Assembly: GCA_964598765.1 (NCBI GenBank)
Contig: CAZRCZ010000021.1
Span: forward strand, 35,071-99,070
DNA length: 64,000 nt
DNA from: CAZRCZ01 sp964598765
GTDB lineage: Bacteria > Sumerlaeota > Sumerlaeia > MVZB01 > JAJFLK01
Direction of reading: 5' to 3'
Positions 1 to 8,870 of this stretch are shown piece by piece. The notes under the pieces were generated by a model. It did not search any database and was not told where the DNA came from. It was given only the letters and a program-made list of their open reading frames with translations. Positions within the stretch are counted from its first letter, which is position 1. Every line of letters starts with the position of its first letter. A program made the position numbers and the translations under genes.

Positions 1-2
1 TG

Positions 3-581
3 CTCGCCTATTCCTCCATCGCCCACGCCGGTTATATTTTGATGGCCATGACGGTCTTCAACAACGGCGCGCTTGAGGCGATGCTTTTTTATTTCTTCGT
101 CTATCTCTTCATGAACCTCGGCGCGTTCCTCGTCGTCATCATGATGATCAACCAAACTGGCCGATCCGACATGGAATCCTATCGCGGCGTGGCGTGGACG
201 AATCCCTTCCTGTTCGTGATGATGTTTCTTTTCCTAATTTCGCTCACGGGAATTCCGCCGACCGCCGGCTTCCTCGGAAAGCTGGAGCTGTTCAAGGTTG
301 TCGTCGGCGCGGGAAATTCCGCGCTCGATCACGGCGCCATGACCGGAACGGCGATGTTCTATTATTCGCTGGCGATCATCGGCGCGATCAACAGCGCCAT
401 CTCGCTTTACTATTACATGAATATCGTCAAGGCGATGGTCTTCTCGGAGCCGAAGGACGCAAAGCCCGTGCCGGTGGCGTTCTTTGATCGGCTCAATCTG
501 CTGGTTTACGCCGCTCCCGTTTTGTTGCTCATCGTCAATTTTGCTCCCGCGCTTTCGCTGGTTCAGCTTTTTCAAAGGTAA
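3..581 (+). CDS. nuoN: NADH-quinone oxidoreductase subunit N, C-terminal part
   Basis: The reading frame is open from the window edge, so the 5' end lies outside; 192 residues are present. It starts in the motif LAYSSIAHAGYILMAM, which is characteristic of the antiporter-like subunit NuoN of complex I. It then runs through about five hydrophobic segments, including SLTGIPPTAGFLGKL and the segment ending YYYMNIVKAMVF. NuoN is one of the proton-pumping membrane-arm subunits, working with NuoL and NuoM. The family is usually about 480 residues, so roughly the last 40% is here. It probably closes a nuo operon, since the next gene begins 9 bases downstream on the same strand. The family call is firm; only the 5' truncation limits it. 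Confidence 0.93.
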   Translation, partial: LAYSSIAHAGYILMAMTVFNNGALEAMLFYFFVYLFMNLGAFLVVIMMINQTGRSDMESYRGVAWTNPFLFVMMFLFLISLTGIPPTAGFLGKLELFKVVVGAGNSALDHGAMTGTAMFYYSLAIIGAINSAISLYYYMNIVKAMVFSEPKDAKPVPVAFFDRLNLLVYAAPVLLLIVNFAPALSLVQLFQR

Positions 582-590
582 GGATTCATC

Positions 591-1064
591 ATGGCCGACG
601 CTGTTCCCGAAGAAATCATCCAAGAATTGAACCTTTGCCTCACCAAGCTGGCCAATTCGACGGCGACCTATATTTTGGAGTCCAATCCCTTCACGTCGGG
701 GGAGGATAAGAACGCCATCGCCGCGTTGCAAGAAATGTCCGTTTCGGACCGCTCCCAAATGGCCGATTGCGCGGCGTTGATCGAGCGGCTGGAAGGGGTC
801 CCCCGAACCGGCGTCGCCGATCCGATGCTCGCCGAGTTGAATTATTTGTCCTATCCTTACCTGGTGGATGTGCTGATCCGCGACCTCGAACACGAAATCG
901 CCCATTACACGGCGAGCGTGAAAAAAGTCGAGGCCGTCCCGGAAGTCAAAACTTTCCTGCAATCGGTCCTCGACGCGCGCCAAGCGCAAATCAAAAAACT
1001 CCGCGAAATCCGCCAAAAAAGCTACGCCGCCCCTCAAGCCGTCCCCCAAGCCGCGTCGGCTTGA
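591..1064 (+). CDS. Small helical protein of unknown function downstream of nuoN
   Basis: A 157-residue soluble protein starting ATG 9 bases after nuoN, preceded by AAGG. I do not recognise the family. The sequence looks all-helical: segments around residues 5-30, 40-70, 80-110 and 112-140 are amphipathic, with acidic and histidine-containing stretches (DLEHEIAHYTASVKK). This could be a four-helix bundle of ferritin- or hemerythrin-like type, but no complete metal-binding ExxH pair is obvious. It ends in an Ala/Pro/Gln tail. There is no signal peptide or membrane segment. The tight spacing suggests co-transcription with the nuo genes, so a role linked to complex I is possible but is inference from position only. 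Confidence 0.7.
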   Translation: MADAVPEEIIQELNLCLTKLANSTATYILESNPFTSGEDKNAIAALQEMSVSDRSQMADCAALIERLEGVPRTGVADPMLAELNYLSYPYLVDVLIRDLEHEIAHYTASVKKVEAVPEVKTFLQSVLDARQAQIKKLREIRQKSYAAPQAVPQAASA

Positions 1065-1128
1065 TCCCGCCGGATCACCGCGCATGAGCCGAAGGTCAGG
1101 ATGCCTTGCCGAAAGCGGGGGTTTCATC

Positions 1129-1156
1129 TTGACATATCTTGCGCCTTTGCTATCCT
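1129..1156 (+). promoter_or_regulatory. Predicted sigma-70-type promoter of smc
   Basis: A perfect -35 box TTGACA (1129-1134) is followed after 16 bases by TATCCT (1151-1156), a 4/6 match to the -10 consensus. It lies about 140 bases upstream of the smc start in the only sizeable gap between the nuoN-linked genes and smc. This is prediction from sequence only. Confidence 0.5.
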
Positions 1157-1294
1157 AAACCTGCTATATCTTGACGCGGGGTTTCTCCGCGTCTCGGCGG
1201 CGGATGCGGATGGTCGCCTCTGGTTCCAGCAGTTTTTGAGCCGTTGATTTTTCCGCTCCCGTTCCATCTCTAGTTGTCGCAGGAGTCCCCGCTG

Positions 1295-4200
1295 ATGTTT
1301 TTCAAACGCATCGAGCTTGTCGGTTTCAAATCCTTCGCCACCAAAACGACGATTGAATTTCTTCCCGGCGTGACGGTCATTGTCGGTCCCAACGGATGCG
1401 GCAAATCCAACACGCTGGACGCGATCAAGTGGGTCTTGGGGAGCCAATCCCCGCGATCCCTGCGCGGAAAGAAAATGGAGGATGTGATCTTCGCCGGATC
1501 GGCGTCCTTCAAGCCCCTCAGCATGGCGCAGGTGACGCTGACCGTGGACAACAGCCGCCGGTCGCTCGACATTGACTACGACGAAATCCAAATTGCGCGG
1601 CGGCTCTATCGCACGGGCGAATCCGAATACCTCCTCAACAAAGTCCCCTGTCGTCTGCGCGACATTCACAATCTTTTGCTCGGAACCGGCGCGGGAATGC
1701 TTTCGTATTCGGTGCTGGAGCAGGGCAAGGTTGACCAGATCATCAACGCCAAACCGGAGGAACGCCGCTACATCATCGAGGAAGCCGCCGGGATTTCCAA
1801 ATTCAAGGTTCGCAAAATGGAAGCGCTTCGCAAATTGGAGCGCACCGCCGCCGACCTGAAGCGGCTGGAGGATTTGATTTCCGAGGTTCAGCGCCAAGTC
1901 AACTCCCTCAAGCGGCAGGCGAGCAAGGCGGAGCATTATCGGGAAATTTCCGCGCAGTTGCGCCAAGCCGACATGGAATTGATCGTCTTGCGTTCGCGCG
2001 ATCTGCGCGGGCAACTGGACGCGCTTCAATCGGAAATCGCCGGGATTCAGGATCGGCTCAGCGCCATGCGGACGAAATGCGCGGGGCTTTCGGCCTCGGA
2101 GCAGGAAGGAAAGGATCAGGCGCGCGCGCTGGACGCCAAACTCGCCGAGAAGGTGGACAAGCGGTTTAATGTCGAGCACGCGATTCAGGAACAGGAGCAT
2201 CAAATTCAACGCGCCAACGAGCGGATCAAGGGGAATGAAAAACGGCTGGCGCAGATCGAGACGGAATTTGCCGAGTTCTCCGCGCGCGAGCAGGATCTCG
2301 CCCAGCGCAGGGAGGAAAACGAAACCCGCCGCAATCAGGCCGTTCTCGAGAGGGACGCGGCTCAGGCGAAATTTGCCGACCAAGAGCGCGAGCACGCCGA
2401 AATGCGCTCGCAGGTGGACGAGCAATCACGTCGCCTCGATCAATTGAACGCCGACGTTTCCAAGCGGCGCGAACAGCTTTCGCGGTGCGAGAACGTCGTG
2501 CGGATCGAGGAAACGCTCATCGCCAAGCATGAGGAAACGCGTCTCGAGACCGAGGAAATTCTCAAGCGATTGCGCGAGACGATCCAAGGCCAATCGGATC
2601 GGCGCGCCGAATTGAGCCGCAAGGCCGAAGAAATCGCCGGGCAGATCGGCTCCGCGCGGCAAAGCGCCTCCTCGCTTCAAATCCGCCACGCCGAAACGCA
2701 CGGGCGCATCGCGGACCTGACCAAGGAACTCGAAACGGTGAGCCGCGACCTGCACCAGAGCGAGGCGAGGTTGGGAACGCTGGAGGAACTCAAATCCAAT
2801 TTCGACGGATTCCATCAGGGCGTGCGCGAATTGATGAAGGCTTCGTCGAAGCGCGAGATTCCGGGGATCGTCGGTCCGTTGGTCAATCTCATCAAATCCA
2901 GGCGGGAACACGAACTTGCGGTCGAGGTCGCGCTCGGGCCTCAATTGCAGGACGTCGTCGTTGAGTCCGCCGAGTCGGCCCGCGCGGGGTTGGACTTTTT
3001 AAGCCGCGGCGAACTCGGTCGCGTCACGTTTCTCCCTCTGGATCGGCTGACGACCACCTACCTCATGGCCGATCTCGCCCGCGTTCTCGACGAGGAAGGC
3101 GTCGTCGGTCACGCGCCGGTTTTGGTCGAGCACGATCCCTCGGTGGGGATGGTGGTGAACGCCCTGCTTGCGCGGACCCTCGTCGTCAAGGATTGGGAAA
3201 CGGCGGAACGCTTGGCCTGCAAATATCCCTCGTTTGCCTACGTCGCCTTGGATGGCCGGATGATCGCCGTCAACGGAGCCATCACGGGGGGCAATTTGAA
3301 ATCGAGCGGTCTCTTGGGACGCGAGCGCGAAATTCACGAGTTGAAGGAAAGCGTCGCGCAACATTCGCTTCGTCGGGAAGAACTTCAGACGACCGTTCAA
3401 AGCGAGCGCGCCGCCGCCGAAACGCTCGCCGGAGAAATGAAATCGTGCTCAAGTCAGTTGCACGACTTGGAGGTTCAAAAGGCCGCGCTTTCCAAGGAAA
3501 ACGAATCGGCGATCCGCGCGCACGAGGAATCGCTTCGACAGTTGGCCGACCGCGAGCGTCAACTCGCGGGGTTGGTGAAGGAGATCGAATCGAAGATCGA
3601 ACTCAAGACCACGATGGAAAAAGAGCGCTCGGAGCATGACAAGGCCCTGACCGAAACAACCGCGCAGTTGGAGCGGTTGCGCGAGGAAACCCGAAGTCGG
3701 AATGACGCCTTCCTTGCGCTGGGCGAGCAACTTTCCCAAGCCCGGGCGGAGTTGGAGAAGGTCCGCGAGCGGCTCGTCCACCTCGAAGAAACCCGCGCCG
3801 CTCAAGAACGGGAAGGAACGGCCTTGGCCGCCGACCGTCAATCGCGCGCCGAGGAACAAGGACGGCTTCAGGAGGACATCGCCAAGACGCAAGGGGAGAT
3901 CGCGGGAATCCACGAATCGTTGCAAGACCTCTTCGCTAAGCGCGAACGGCTCCAAAAGGAGCTTACCGAGGACAATTCCGAGAAAGAGCAACTGGAGGCG
4001 TCGCTCAAGCAACTGGCCTTCGAGATGGAGCAACTTCAACGCGACGAGCGGATGATCGAAAACGATCTGCACGAAAAGCAGGTTGGTCAGGCCGGATTGC
4101 AGGCGAATCTGAATCAGTTGGTCGAGCAATCGCTGGAGAAATTCAACCGCGACCTCTTCGAGATCGCCGCCGAATTGGGAGAAATCACGCGGGATTCCGC

Positions 4201-4888
4201 CGCGCTGGCGCAGGAAACGCTCCAACTCCGCGAGAAAATCGAAAAGATGGGATCGGTCAATTTGGCCGCTCTCGACGAATACAACGAGCAAAAGACGCGG
4301 CTCGAATTCCTCACCGGCCAGCAAAAGGACCTCGTCGAATCCAAGGCGCGCATCGAGGCGTCCATCGCCCAACTTGACGAAACGACCAAACAACTTTTCC
4401 ACGAGACATTCGAGTCGGTGCGGGGGCATTTCATCGAGATGTTCCGGCGTCTGTTCAACGGCGGCAAGGCGGACCTCGTGATTGATCAGCAAGGAGCCGA
4501 ACAGGGGGCTGACCCGCTTCTGGAAGGAGGCGTCGAAATCTACGCCCAGCCTCCGGGCAAAAAATTGCAGACTCTCTCGCTCATGTCCGGAGGCGAGAAG
4601 GCGATGACGGCGATTTCGTTGCTCTTCGGACTTTTCCTCCACAAGCCCGCGCCGTTCGCCATCCTCGACGAAATTGACGCGCCGCTGGACGACGCCAACG
4701 TCGAGCGGTTCAAGCAGGTGGTCATGGAATTCAGCGACAACACGCAGTTCGTCATCATCTCGCACAACAAGCAGACGATGGCGCTCGCCGACGCGATTTA
4801 CGGCGTGACGATGGAGGAATCGGGCGTTTCCAAATTGGTTTCGGTTCAGTTCGAGAAACCGGAAGCGCAGATTGTTTCGGCGAGTTAG
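1295..4888 (+). CDS. smc: Chromosome segregation protein SMC
   Basis: A 1197-residue SMC ATPase, the usual full length. The N-terminal head has the Walker A motif GPNGCGKSN at about residues 31-39. Long coiled coils (about 170-500 and 680-1000) flank a hinge at about 510-660. The C-terminal head has the signature LMSGGEKAM and the Walker B region FAILDEIDAPLDDAN. With ScpA/ScpB (not in this window) it forms the bacterial condensin that loads at parS sites and organises the replicated origin region. I chose ATG at 1295 because AGGAG at 1281-1285 is well spaced and the product then begins MFFKRIELVGFKSF, matching the family. An upstream in-frame TTG at 1274 would add seven residues. Confidence 0.97.
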   Translation: MFFKRIELVGFKSFATKTTIEFLPGVTVIVGPNGCGKSNTLDAIKWVLGSQSPRSLRGKKMEDVIFAGSASFKPLSMAQVTLTVDNSRRSLDIDYDEIQIARRLYRTGESEYLLNKVPCRLRDIHNLLLGTGAGMLSYSVLEQGKVDQIINAKPEERRYIIEEAAGISKFKVRKMEALRKLERTAADLKRLEDLISEVQRQVNSLKRQASKAEHYREISAQLRQADMELIVLRSRDLRGQLDALQSEIAGIQDRLSAMRTKCAGLSASEQEGKDQARALDAKLAEKVDKRFNVEHAIQEQEHQIQRANERIKGNEKRLAQIETEFAEFSAREQDLAQRREENETRRNQAVLERDAAQAKFADQEREHAEMRSQVDEQSRRLDQLNADVSKRREQLSRCENVVRIEETLIAKHEETRLETEEILKRLRETIQGQSDRRAELSRKAEEIAGQIGSARQSASSLQIRHAETHGRIADLTKELETVSRDLHQSEARLGTLEELKSNFDGFHQGVRELMKASSKREIPGIVGPLVNLIKSRREHELAVEVALGPQLQDVVVESAESARAGLDFLSRGELGRVTFLPLDRLTTTYLMADLARVLDEEGVVGHAPVLVEHDPSVGMVVNALLARTLVVKDWETAERLACKYPSFAYVALDGRMIAVNGAITGGNLKSSGLLGREREIHELKESVAQHSLRREELQTTVQSERAAAETLAGEMKSCSSQLHDLEVQKAALSKENESAIRAHEESLRQLADRERQLAGLVKEIESKIELKTTMEKERSEHDKALTETTAQLERLREETRSRNDAFLALGEQLSQARAELEKVRERLVHLEETRAAQEREGTALAADRQSRAEEQGRLQEDIAKTQGEIAGIHESLQDLFAKRERLQKELTEDNSEKEQLEASLKQLAFEMEQLQRDERMIENDLHEKQVGQAGLQANLNQLVEQSLEKFNRDLFEIAAELGEITRDSAALAQETLQLREKIEKMGSVNLAALDEYNEQKTRLEFLTGQQKDLVESKARIEASIAQLDETTKQLFHETFESVRGHFIEMFRRLFNGGKADLVIDQQGAEQGADPLLEGGVEIYAQPPGKKLQTLSLMSGGEKAMTAISLLFGLFLHKPAPFAILDEIDAPLDDANVERFKQVVMEFSDNTQFVIISHNKQTMALADAIYGVTMEESGVSKLVSVQFEKPEAQIVSAS

Positions 4889-4892
4889 TCGT

Positions 4893-5160
4893 GCCACGGG
4901 CATCCTGCCCGTGTTCGGCTTGCCAGCCGACGCAAACGTCTTTTTTTCAGCCGCGTCAGCGGCGAAATAGGAGTAGCCCCGTGCGGTGGCACGGGGACTG
5001 ATTGACACCCCCTAAGAAATATGAGCCGCGTAGCGGCGGCATAACTTTTATTTGGATTGATTGTGTCGCTTCTGACGGGGCTTCGATATTGAGCGTCAAC
5101 TTTATCACCTCCGCGCTTCCGCGCGGGGCTAAGATTATACCGCCGCTGACGCGGCTTCCT
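4893..5160. repeat. Cluster of palindromic intergenic elements
   Basis: This 316-base gap between smc and the convergent glycosyltransferase gene contains no gene but several hairpins. CACGGGCA-TCC-TGCCCGTG (4895-4913) is a perfect 8-bp stem. TCGGCT-TGCC-AGCCGA (4915-4930) follows directly. A motif of the type CCGCGTAGCGGCGG / CCGCCGCTGACGCGG occurs near 4950-4965, 5031-5042 and, inverted, 5138-5153. The two convergent genes may share these as terminators. The trinucleotide-loop hairpin recurs in form at 63366-63384. Confidence 0.7.
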
Positions 5161-5204
5161 TCTGATCGTCGCGTTCTCGCCAATTTTTCCCTCCTACCCG
5201 CCGT

Positions 5205-6350
5205 TCAAGGGCTGGTAGCCCATGCCGCTCCTCGCCCCGCGACAAATTCGTAAATCCGCGTCATCCGTTCGATCATGGTTTCGACCCGAAACGCTTCTTC
5301 AAATCGTTTTCGCGCCGAATCGCCCCATGCCTTTCTCGCCGAATCGTCCTCCAGCGCGCGCGCGATGGCGGCCGCCAATGCCGAAGGATTCTTCGCGGGG
5401 CAGAGTAATCCTTCCTCTTCAGACCGGATGACTTCCGCGTTTCCGCCGACGTCGGTCGCGACGGTCGCCAATCCCGCTCGCAACGCTTCGATGAGCGCGT
5501 GCGGCATCCCCTCCCAATGCGACGGAAGAACGGCAAGATCAGCGGCTTCGTAAATCGTCGGAGCGTCGGCGACGAATCCGAGCCAACGGATATTTGCTCC
5601 AAGTCCGGCGCGTGCCGCCAAGGCCGGAATTTTGCCGCCGCTTTCGTCCCGTCCGGCGCAGAGGCAAATAAGACGCGGCCATTTTTGCTTGAGTTGCGCC
5701 AGCGCCGCGATCAAGTCGGCGTGCCCCTTGGCCGGACGAAGATTGGCGATCACGGCGAGGACGGGACCTTCCTCCGCGCCGATGCTCCATCGTTTCCGCG
5801 CTTCGGCGCGCCTTGCGGCGTCCGCCGTCGGACGATCCGGAATTCCCGTCGGCACGACGAAAATTTTTTCGGGCGCAACGGGAACGCGCGCAAGATAAGC
5901 TCGTTTCGCGGCTTCCGATGTGCTGATCCACGCGGCAACGCGCTTGGCGGTCCCGCGATCCAGAAAATAATGAAACCAACGCCTCTGCGGATTGATTGAA
6001 ACGATGGAGGAGATGATCTTAACGCTCGTTCCGCGATTCGCCAAGCGGACCAAGAGATCGGCGCGGAGACCATAAGGTTGAATCAAATCGAAGTTCCCTT
6101 CGCGGAGAAATCGGCGCAATTTTGCAATCAGAAACGGAAGGGCAAAATCGGTCGCCCCCCAATTTTCGCCTTGCGCGCCGGCCTCCCGCGCCAAATCGGC
6201 CAACGGTCCATTTCCCGTGAGCGCAAATATGGAAGGCGCGATCCGCGCGCGGTCGCCGTGTCTGCATACGTTGAGCATGAGTTGTTCCGCGCCGCCGATC
6301 TCGGAGGTCGAGGCGATTTGGAGAAGACGTAAGGGGGTGGAGGATGTCAT
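5205..6350 (-). CDS. Glycosyltransferase family 4 (GT-B) enzyme
   Basis: A 381-residue predicted glycosyltransferase. The N-terminal Rossmann half opens with LRLLQIASTSEIGGAEQ, where the GGAEQ loop is typical of GT4. The C-terminal half has the donor-binding pattern EGMPHALIEALRAGLATVAT and DVGGNAEVI, the family's E-x7-E motif. GT4 enzymes transfer sugars from nucleotide-activated donors to glycans or lipids; neither donor nor acceptor can be read here. I chose the ATG at 6350, where the product starts MTSSTPLRLLQ. The frame stays open further upstream only through a repeat element. It is divergent from the DUF4139 gene. Confidence 0.9.
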   Translation of the reverse strand: MTSSTPLRLLQIASTSEIGGAEQLMLNVCRHGDRARIAPSIFALTGNGPLADLAREAGAQGENWGATDFALPFLIAKLRRFLREGNFDLIQPYGLRADLLVRLANRGTSVKIISSIVSINPQRRWFHYFLDRGTAKRVAAWISTSEAAKRAYLARVPVAPEKIFVVPTGIPDRPTADAARRAEARKRWSIGAEEGPVLAVIANLRPAKGHADLIAALAQLKQKWPRLICLCAGRDESGGKIPALAARAGLGANIRWLGFVADAPTIYEAADLAVLPSHWEGMPHALIEALRAGLATVATDVGGNAEVIRSEEEGLLCPAKNPSALAAAIARALEDDSARKAWGDSARKRFEEAFRVETMIERMTRIYEFVAGRGAAWATSP

Positions 6351-6373
6351 GTGGATTTGCCCTGTATTCTTAT

Positions 6374-6486
6374 CCACCAAGACACAAAGACACCAAGAAT
6401 TCAACGCAAAGACGCAAAGGCGCAAGGACGCAAGCCAAAATTACCAAGGACCTCCTTGCGACTTTGCGCCTTGGTGCCTTTGCGTT
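6374..6486. repeat. 8-nt-ladder long hairpin element (copy A, with an extra half arm)
   Basis: A half arm of the ACACAAAG/ACACCAAG type (6374-6399) precedes a full inverted repeat. The 5' arm (6403-6434) is a run of ACGCAAAG-like octamers and the 3' arm (6455-6486) is its imperfect reverse complement. The element occupies the divergent region between the glycosyltransferase and DUF4139 genes, where promoters would be expected. Confidence 0.85.
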
Positions 6487-6577
6487 TGATTCCGAAATGA
6501 ATAATCGGCAAATGCCTGTTGAGACGGCGAGGCGTCATGCGATATTCTTCGTTCACTTCACGCTTGGAGCCGAGATC

Positions 6578-8011
6578 ATGAAATTCAGTCGCTTCCTTAT
6601 TCTTGCGCTATTGGCAGGCGCGTCCCGCCTTTCATCCGCCGAGCCTTCCCCGAAAAACCTCGCCGTCGGCGGCGAGGCGCAGGAGCAAGTCATGGTCACG
6701 GTCTATAACAACAACTACGGCCTCGTGCGCGAGGTCCGCAAAGTGAACCTCCCCGAAGGGACCGTCGCGCTCGAATTCCGCGACGTGGCCGAAAAAATTG
6801 ACGCAACCTCGGTCGCGTTCAAATCGCAAACCGCTCCGGGCAAGGTCGCCATTCTGGAGCAGAATTATCGCTACGACCTGCTCAATCCCCAAACGCTCCT
6901 TGAAAAATACGTCGGCAAGAAAATCACCCTTCACACCCAGCGGATGGTGAACAACACCGCGACCATGGAAACCGCCGAGGGAACGCTCCTTTCGACCAAC
7001 GGCGGCAACATCGTTCAATTCGGCAATCGCCTTGAGATCAATCCGCAGGGGAGCATTTCGGTGGGCACCGTGCCGGAAAATCTGGTCTCGCATCCGACGC
7101 TAGTCTGGTTGCTGAAAAATAATTTCGCCGACGAGCAAAAAATCGAAACCTCCTATCTGACCAACGACATGAATTGGAAGGCCGATTACGTCGCGATTAT
7201 CAACCCGGAGGACACGAAACTCGATCTGACCGGATGGGTGACGCTGGAAAACAAAAGCGGCGCGAGCTACCGCGACGCCAAGCTGAAACTCGTCGCCGGC
7301 GACGTCCAGCGCGTCGCGGAGGCTCGTCCCATGCCGATGGTGAAGGCGAGAGGAGCCATGGCGGCGGACATGGCTGAAACGCAATTCGCGGAAAAAAGTT
7401 TTTTCGAGTATCACCTCTACACGCTGGATCGCCCGGCGACGCTGGCCAACAACGAGACCAAGCAGATGGTCCTTCTTCAAGGCTCCGACGTGCCGTTGAA
7501 GAAAACGTTCGTCTTGGATTCCCCCGCGTGGAACCGTGGAAGCGGACCGAAAATGGCGGAAAAGCGAAAGCTGGCCGTCATGTTGGAATTTGAGAACAAG
7601 AAGGAAAATCATCTCGGCATCGCGCTTCCCAAAGGGCGCGTCCGCGCCTACAAGGCCGACACCGACGCCTCGCTTCAACTCGTCGGCGAGGACGCGATTG
7701 ACCACACGCCGCGCGACGAAAAACTCCGCATCAAACTCGGCGAGGCGTTCGACGTCGTCGCGGAGCGCGTCCAGTCCGACTACCGCCAATACTCCGAACA
7801 TTCGGCGGACCTGAGCTACAGCGTCACGGTCCGCAACCACAAGGAAGAGGCGATTCAGGCGGTGGCCGTCGAGCGCGCTTTCGGCGATTGGAAGGTCATT
7901 AAGGAGAGCCAGCCTCATTACAAGCGCGATTCGCAAACTTTGGAATTCACCTTCGGCGTTCCGCCCAACGGCGAAACCGTCCTGACCTACACCGTCCACG
8001 TGGAATACTGA
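6578..8011 (+). CDS. Exported DUF4139-domain protein
   Basis: A 477-residue protein with a clear signal peptide (MKFSRFLILALLAGASRLSSA). The mature part is a beta-rich protein of the DUF4139 type: VYNNNYGLVREVR near the start, VAEKIDATSV, ETSYLTNDMNWKADY in the middle, and the conserved closing region DLSYSVTVRNHKEE to GETVLTYTVHVEY. The biochemical role of this family is unknown; members are secreted or envelope proteins. ATG at 6578 was chosen because it starts the signal peptide and has GGAG ten bases upstream. The frame is open further upstream only through hairpin element A. larB follows after 4 bases, so the two are probably co-transcribed. Confidence 0.85.
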   Translation: MKFSRFLILALLAGASRLSSAEPSPKNLAVGGEAQEQVMVTVYNNNYGLVREVRKVNLPEGTVALEFRDVAEKIDATSVAFKSQTAPGKVAILEQNYRYDLLNPQTLLEKYVGKKITLHTQRMVNNTATMETAEGTLLSTNGGNIVQFGNRLEINPQGSISVGTVPENLVSHPTLVWLLKNNFADEQKIETSYLTNDMNWKADYVAIINPEDTKLDLTGWVTLENKSGASYRDAKLKLVAGDVQRVAEARPMPMVKARGAMAADMAETQFAEKSFFEYHLYTLDRPATLANNETKQMVLLQGSDVPLKKTFVLDSPAWNRGSGPKMAEKRKLAVMLEFENKKENHLGIALPKGRVRAYKADTDASLQLVGEDAIDHTPRDEKLRIKLGEAFDVVAERVQSDYRQYSEHSADLSYSVTVRNHKEEAIQAVAVERAFGDWKVIKESQPHYKRDSQTLEFTFGVPPNGETVLTYTVHVEY

Positions 8012-8015
8012 CACG

Positions 8016-8810
8016 ATGAACCGCGAGCGGCTCAGAAGCTTATTGGAACAAGTCCGCGATGGAGGGCTTGACCCCGCCGAGGCGCTGGAACATTTCCGCG
8101 CGCTTCCGTTCGAGGACGTCGGCTACGCCAAAGTTGACTTGCACCGCGAGGTCCGCCACGGCGGACCGGAAGTGGTCTTTTGCTCCGGTAAAACACCCGA
8201 CCAAGTTCAAGGCATCATCGCCTCGCTCATTCGCGCCGGACAACGGGTCTTGGCGACGCGCGCCACGCGGGAAATTTATCAACATTGCGCCGCCGGAATT
8301 GACGGCTTGATCTATCATCCCGCCGGGCGCGTCATTACCAACATGAAACTGGACGAGAAATCGGGCGAAGGATCGGTGATGGTCATTTCGGCGGGGACGT
8401 CCGACATTCCTGTCGCCGAGGAGGCGGTGCTGACGGCGCGCGCGCACGGGGCGAAAGTCGAGACGATTTACGACGTCGGCGTGGCCGGATTGCATCGCCT
8501 ATTGGCACACACGCGGCGTGTGCAACAGGCGCGCGCGCTGGTCGTATGCGCCGGAATGGAAGGGGCGTTGCCGAGCGTCGTCGGCGGATTGGTCGCCGCG
8601 CCGGTGATCGCCGTTCCGACCTCCATCGGCTACGGCGCGTCATTTCACGGCTTGGCCGCGCTTTTGGGAATGTTGAACTCCTGCGCGGCGAACGTGACCG
8701 TGGTCAACATAGACAACGGCTTCGGCGCGGGCTACGTCGCCGCGTTGATCAATAGGATGGGGATTCAACGCAAAGGCGCAAAGACGCGAAGACGCAAGGA
8801 CGTTCCTTGA
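8016..8810 (+). CDS. larB: LarB, pyridinium-3,5-biscarboxylic acid mononucleotide synthase
   Basis: A 264-residue member of the AIR carboxylase-like LarB family. LarB carboxylates and hydrolyses nicotinic acid adenine dinucleotide, the first step to the nickel-pincer cofactor of lactate racemase-type enzymes. Recognisable stretches are YAKVDLHREVRHGGPEVVF, VISAGTSDIPVAEEA, VVCAGMEGALPSVVGG, PTSIGYGASF and a late NIDNGFGAGYVAALINR. The family normally ends about there. Here the last 15 or so codons (QRKGAKTRRRKDVP) are read out of hairpin element B, giving a basic tail. LarC and LarE are not in the window, so the cofactor pathway cannot be confirmed locally. Confidence 0.9.
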   Translation: MNRERLRSLLEQVRDGGLDPAEALEHFRALPFEDVGYAKVDLHREVRHGGPEVVFCSGKTPDQVQGIIASLIRAGQRVLATRATREIYQHCAAGIDGLIYHPAGRVITNMKLDEKSGEGSVMVISAGTSDIPVAEEAVLTARAHGAKVETIYDVGVAGLHRLLAHTRRVQQARALVVCAGMEGALPSVVGGLVAAPVIAVPTSIGYGASFHGLAALLGMLNSCAANVTVVNIDNGFGAGYVAALINRMGIQRKGAKTRRRKDVP

Positions 8811-8850
8811 AATTTTTTCTCGCCTCCTTGCGTCTCTGCGCCTTTGCGTT
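8767..8850. repeat. 8-nt-ladder long hairpin element (copy B)
   Basis: The 5' arm (8767-8799, AACGCAAAG then GCGCAAAG-type octamers) and the 3' arm (8826-8850) are near-perfect inverted repeats with a short AT-rich loop. The element overlaps the 3' end of larB and lies between two convergent genes (larB and potD), so it could also terminate both transcripts. Confidence 0.88.
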
Positions 8851-8870
8851 AAATTCCAGAATCTTCGTTC

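Noticed and set aside
3449..5008. A long minus-strand frame opposite smc
   Set aside because: It shows Leu/Arg/Glu runs that mirror the coiled-coil codons of smc; no start signal or family match. The same holds for the frame at 1124-2425.
5205..6425. Longer start of the GT4 gene at 6425
   Set aside because: The extra 25 codons come from hairpin element A; the ATG at 6350 begins the normal family N-terminus.
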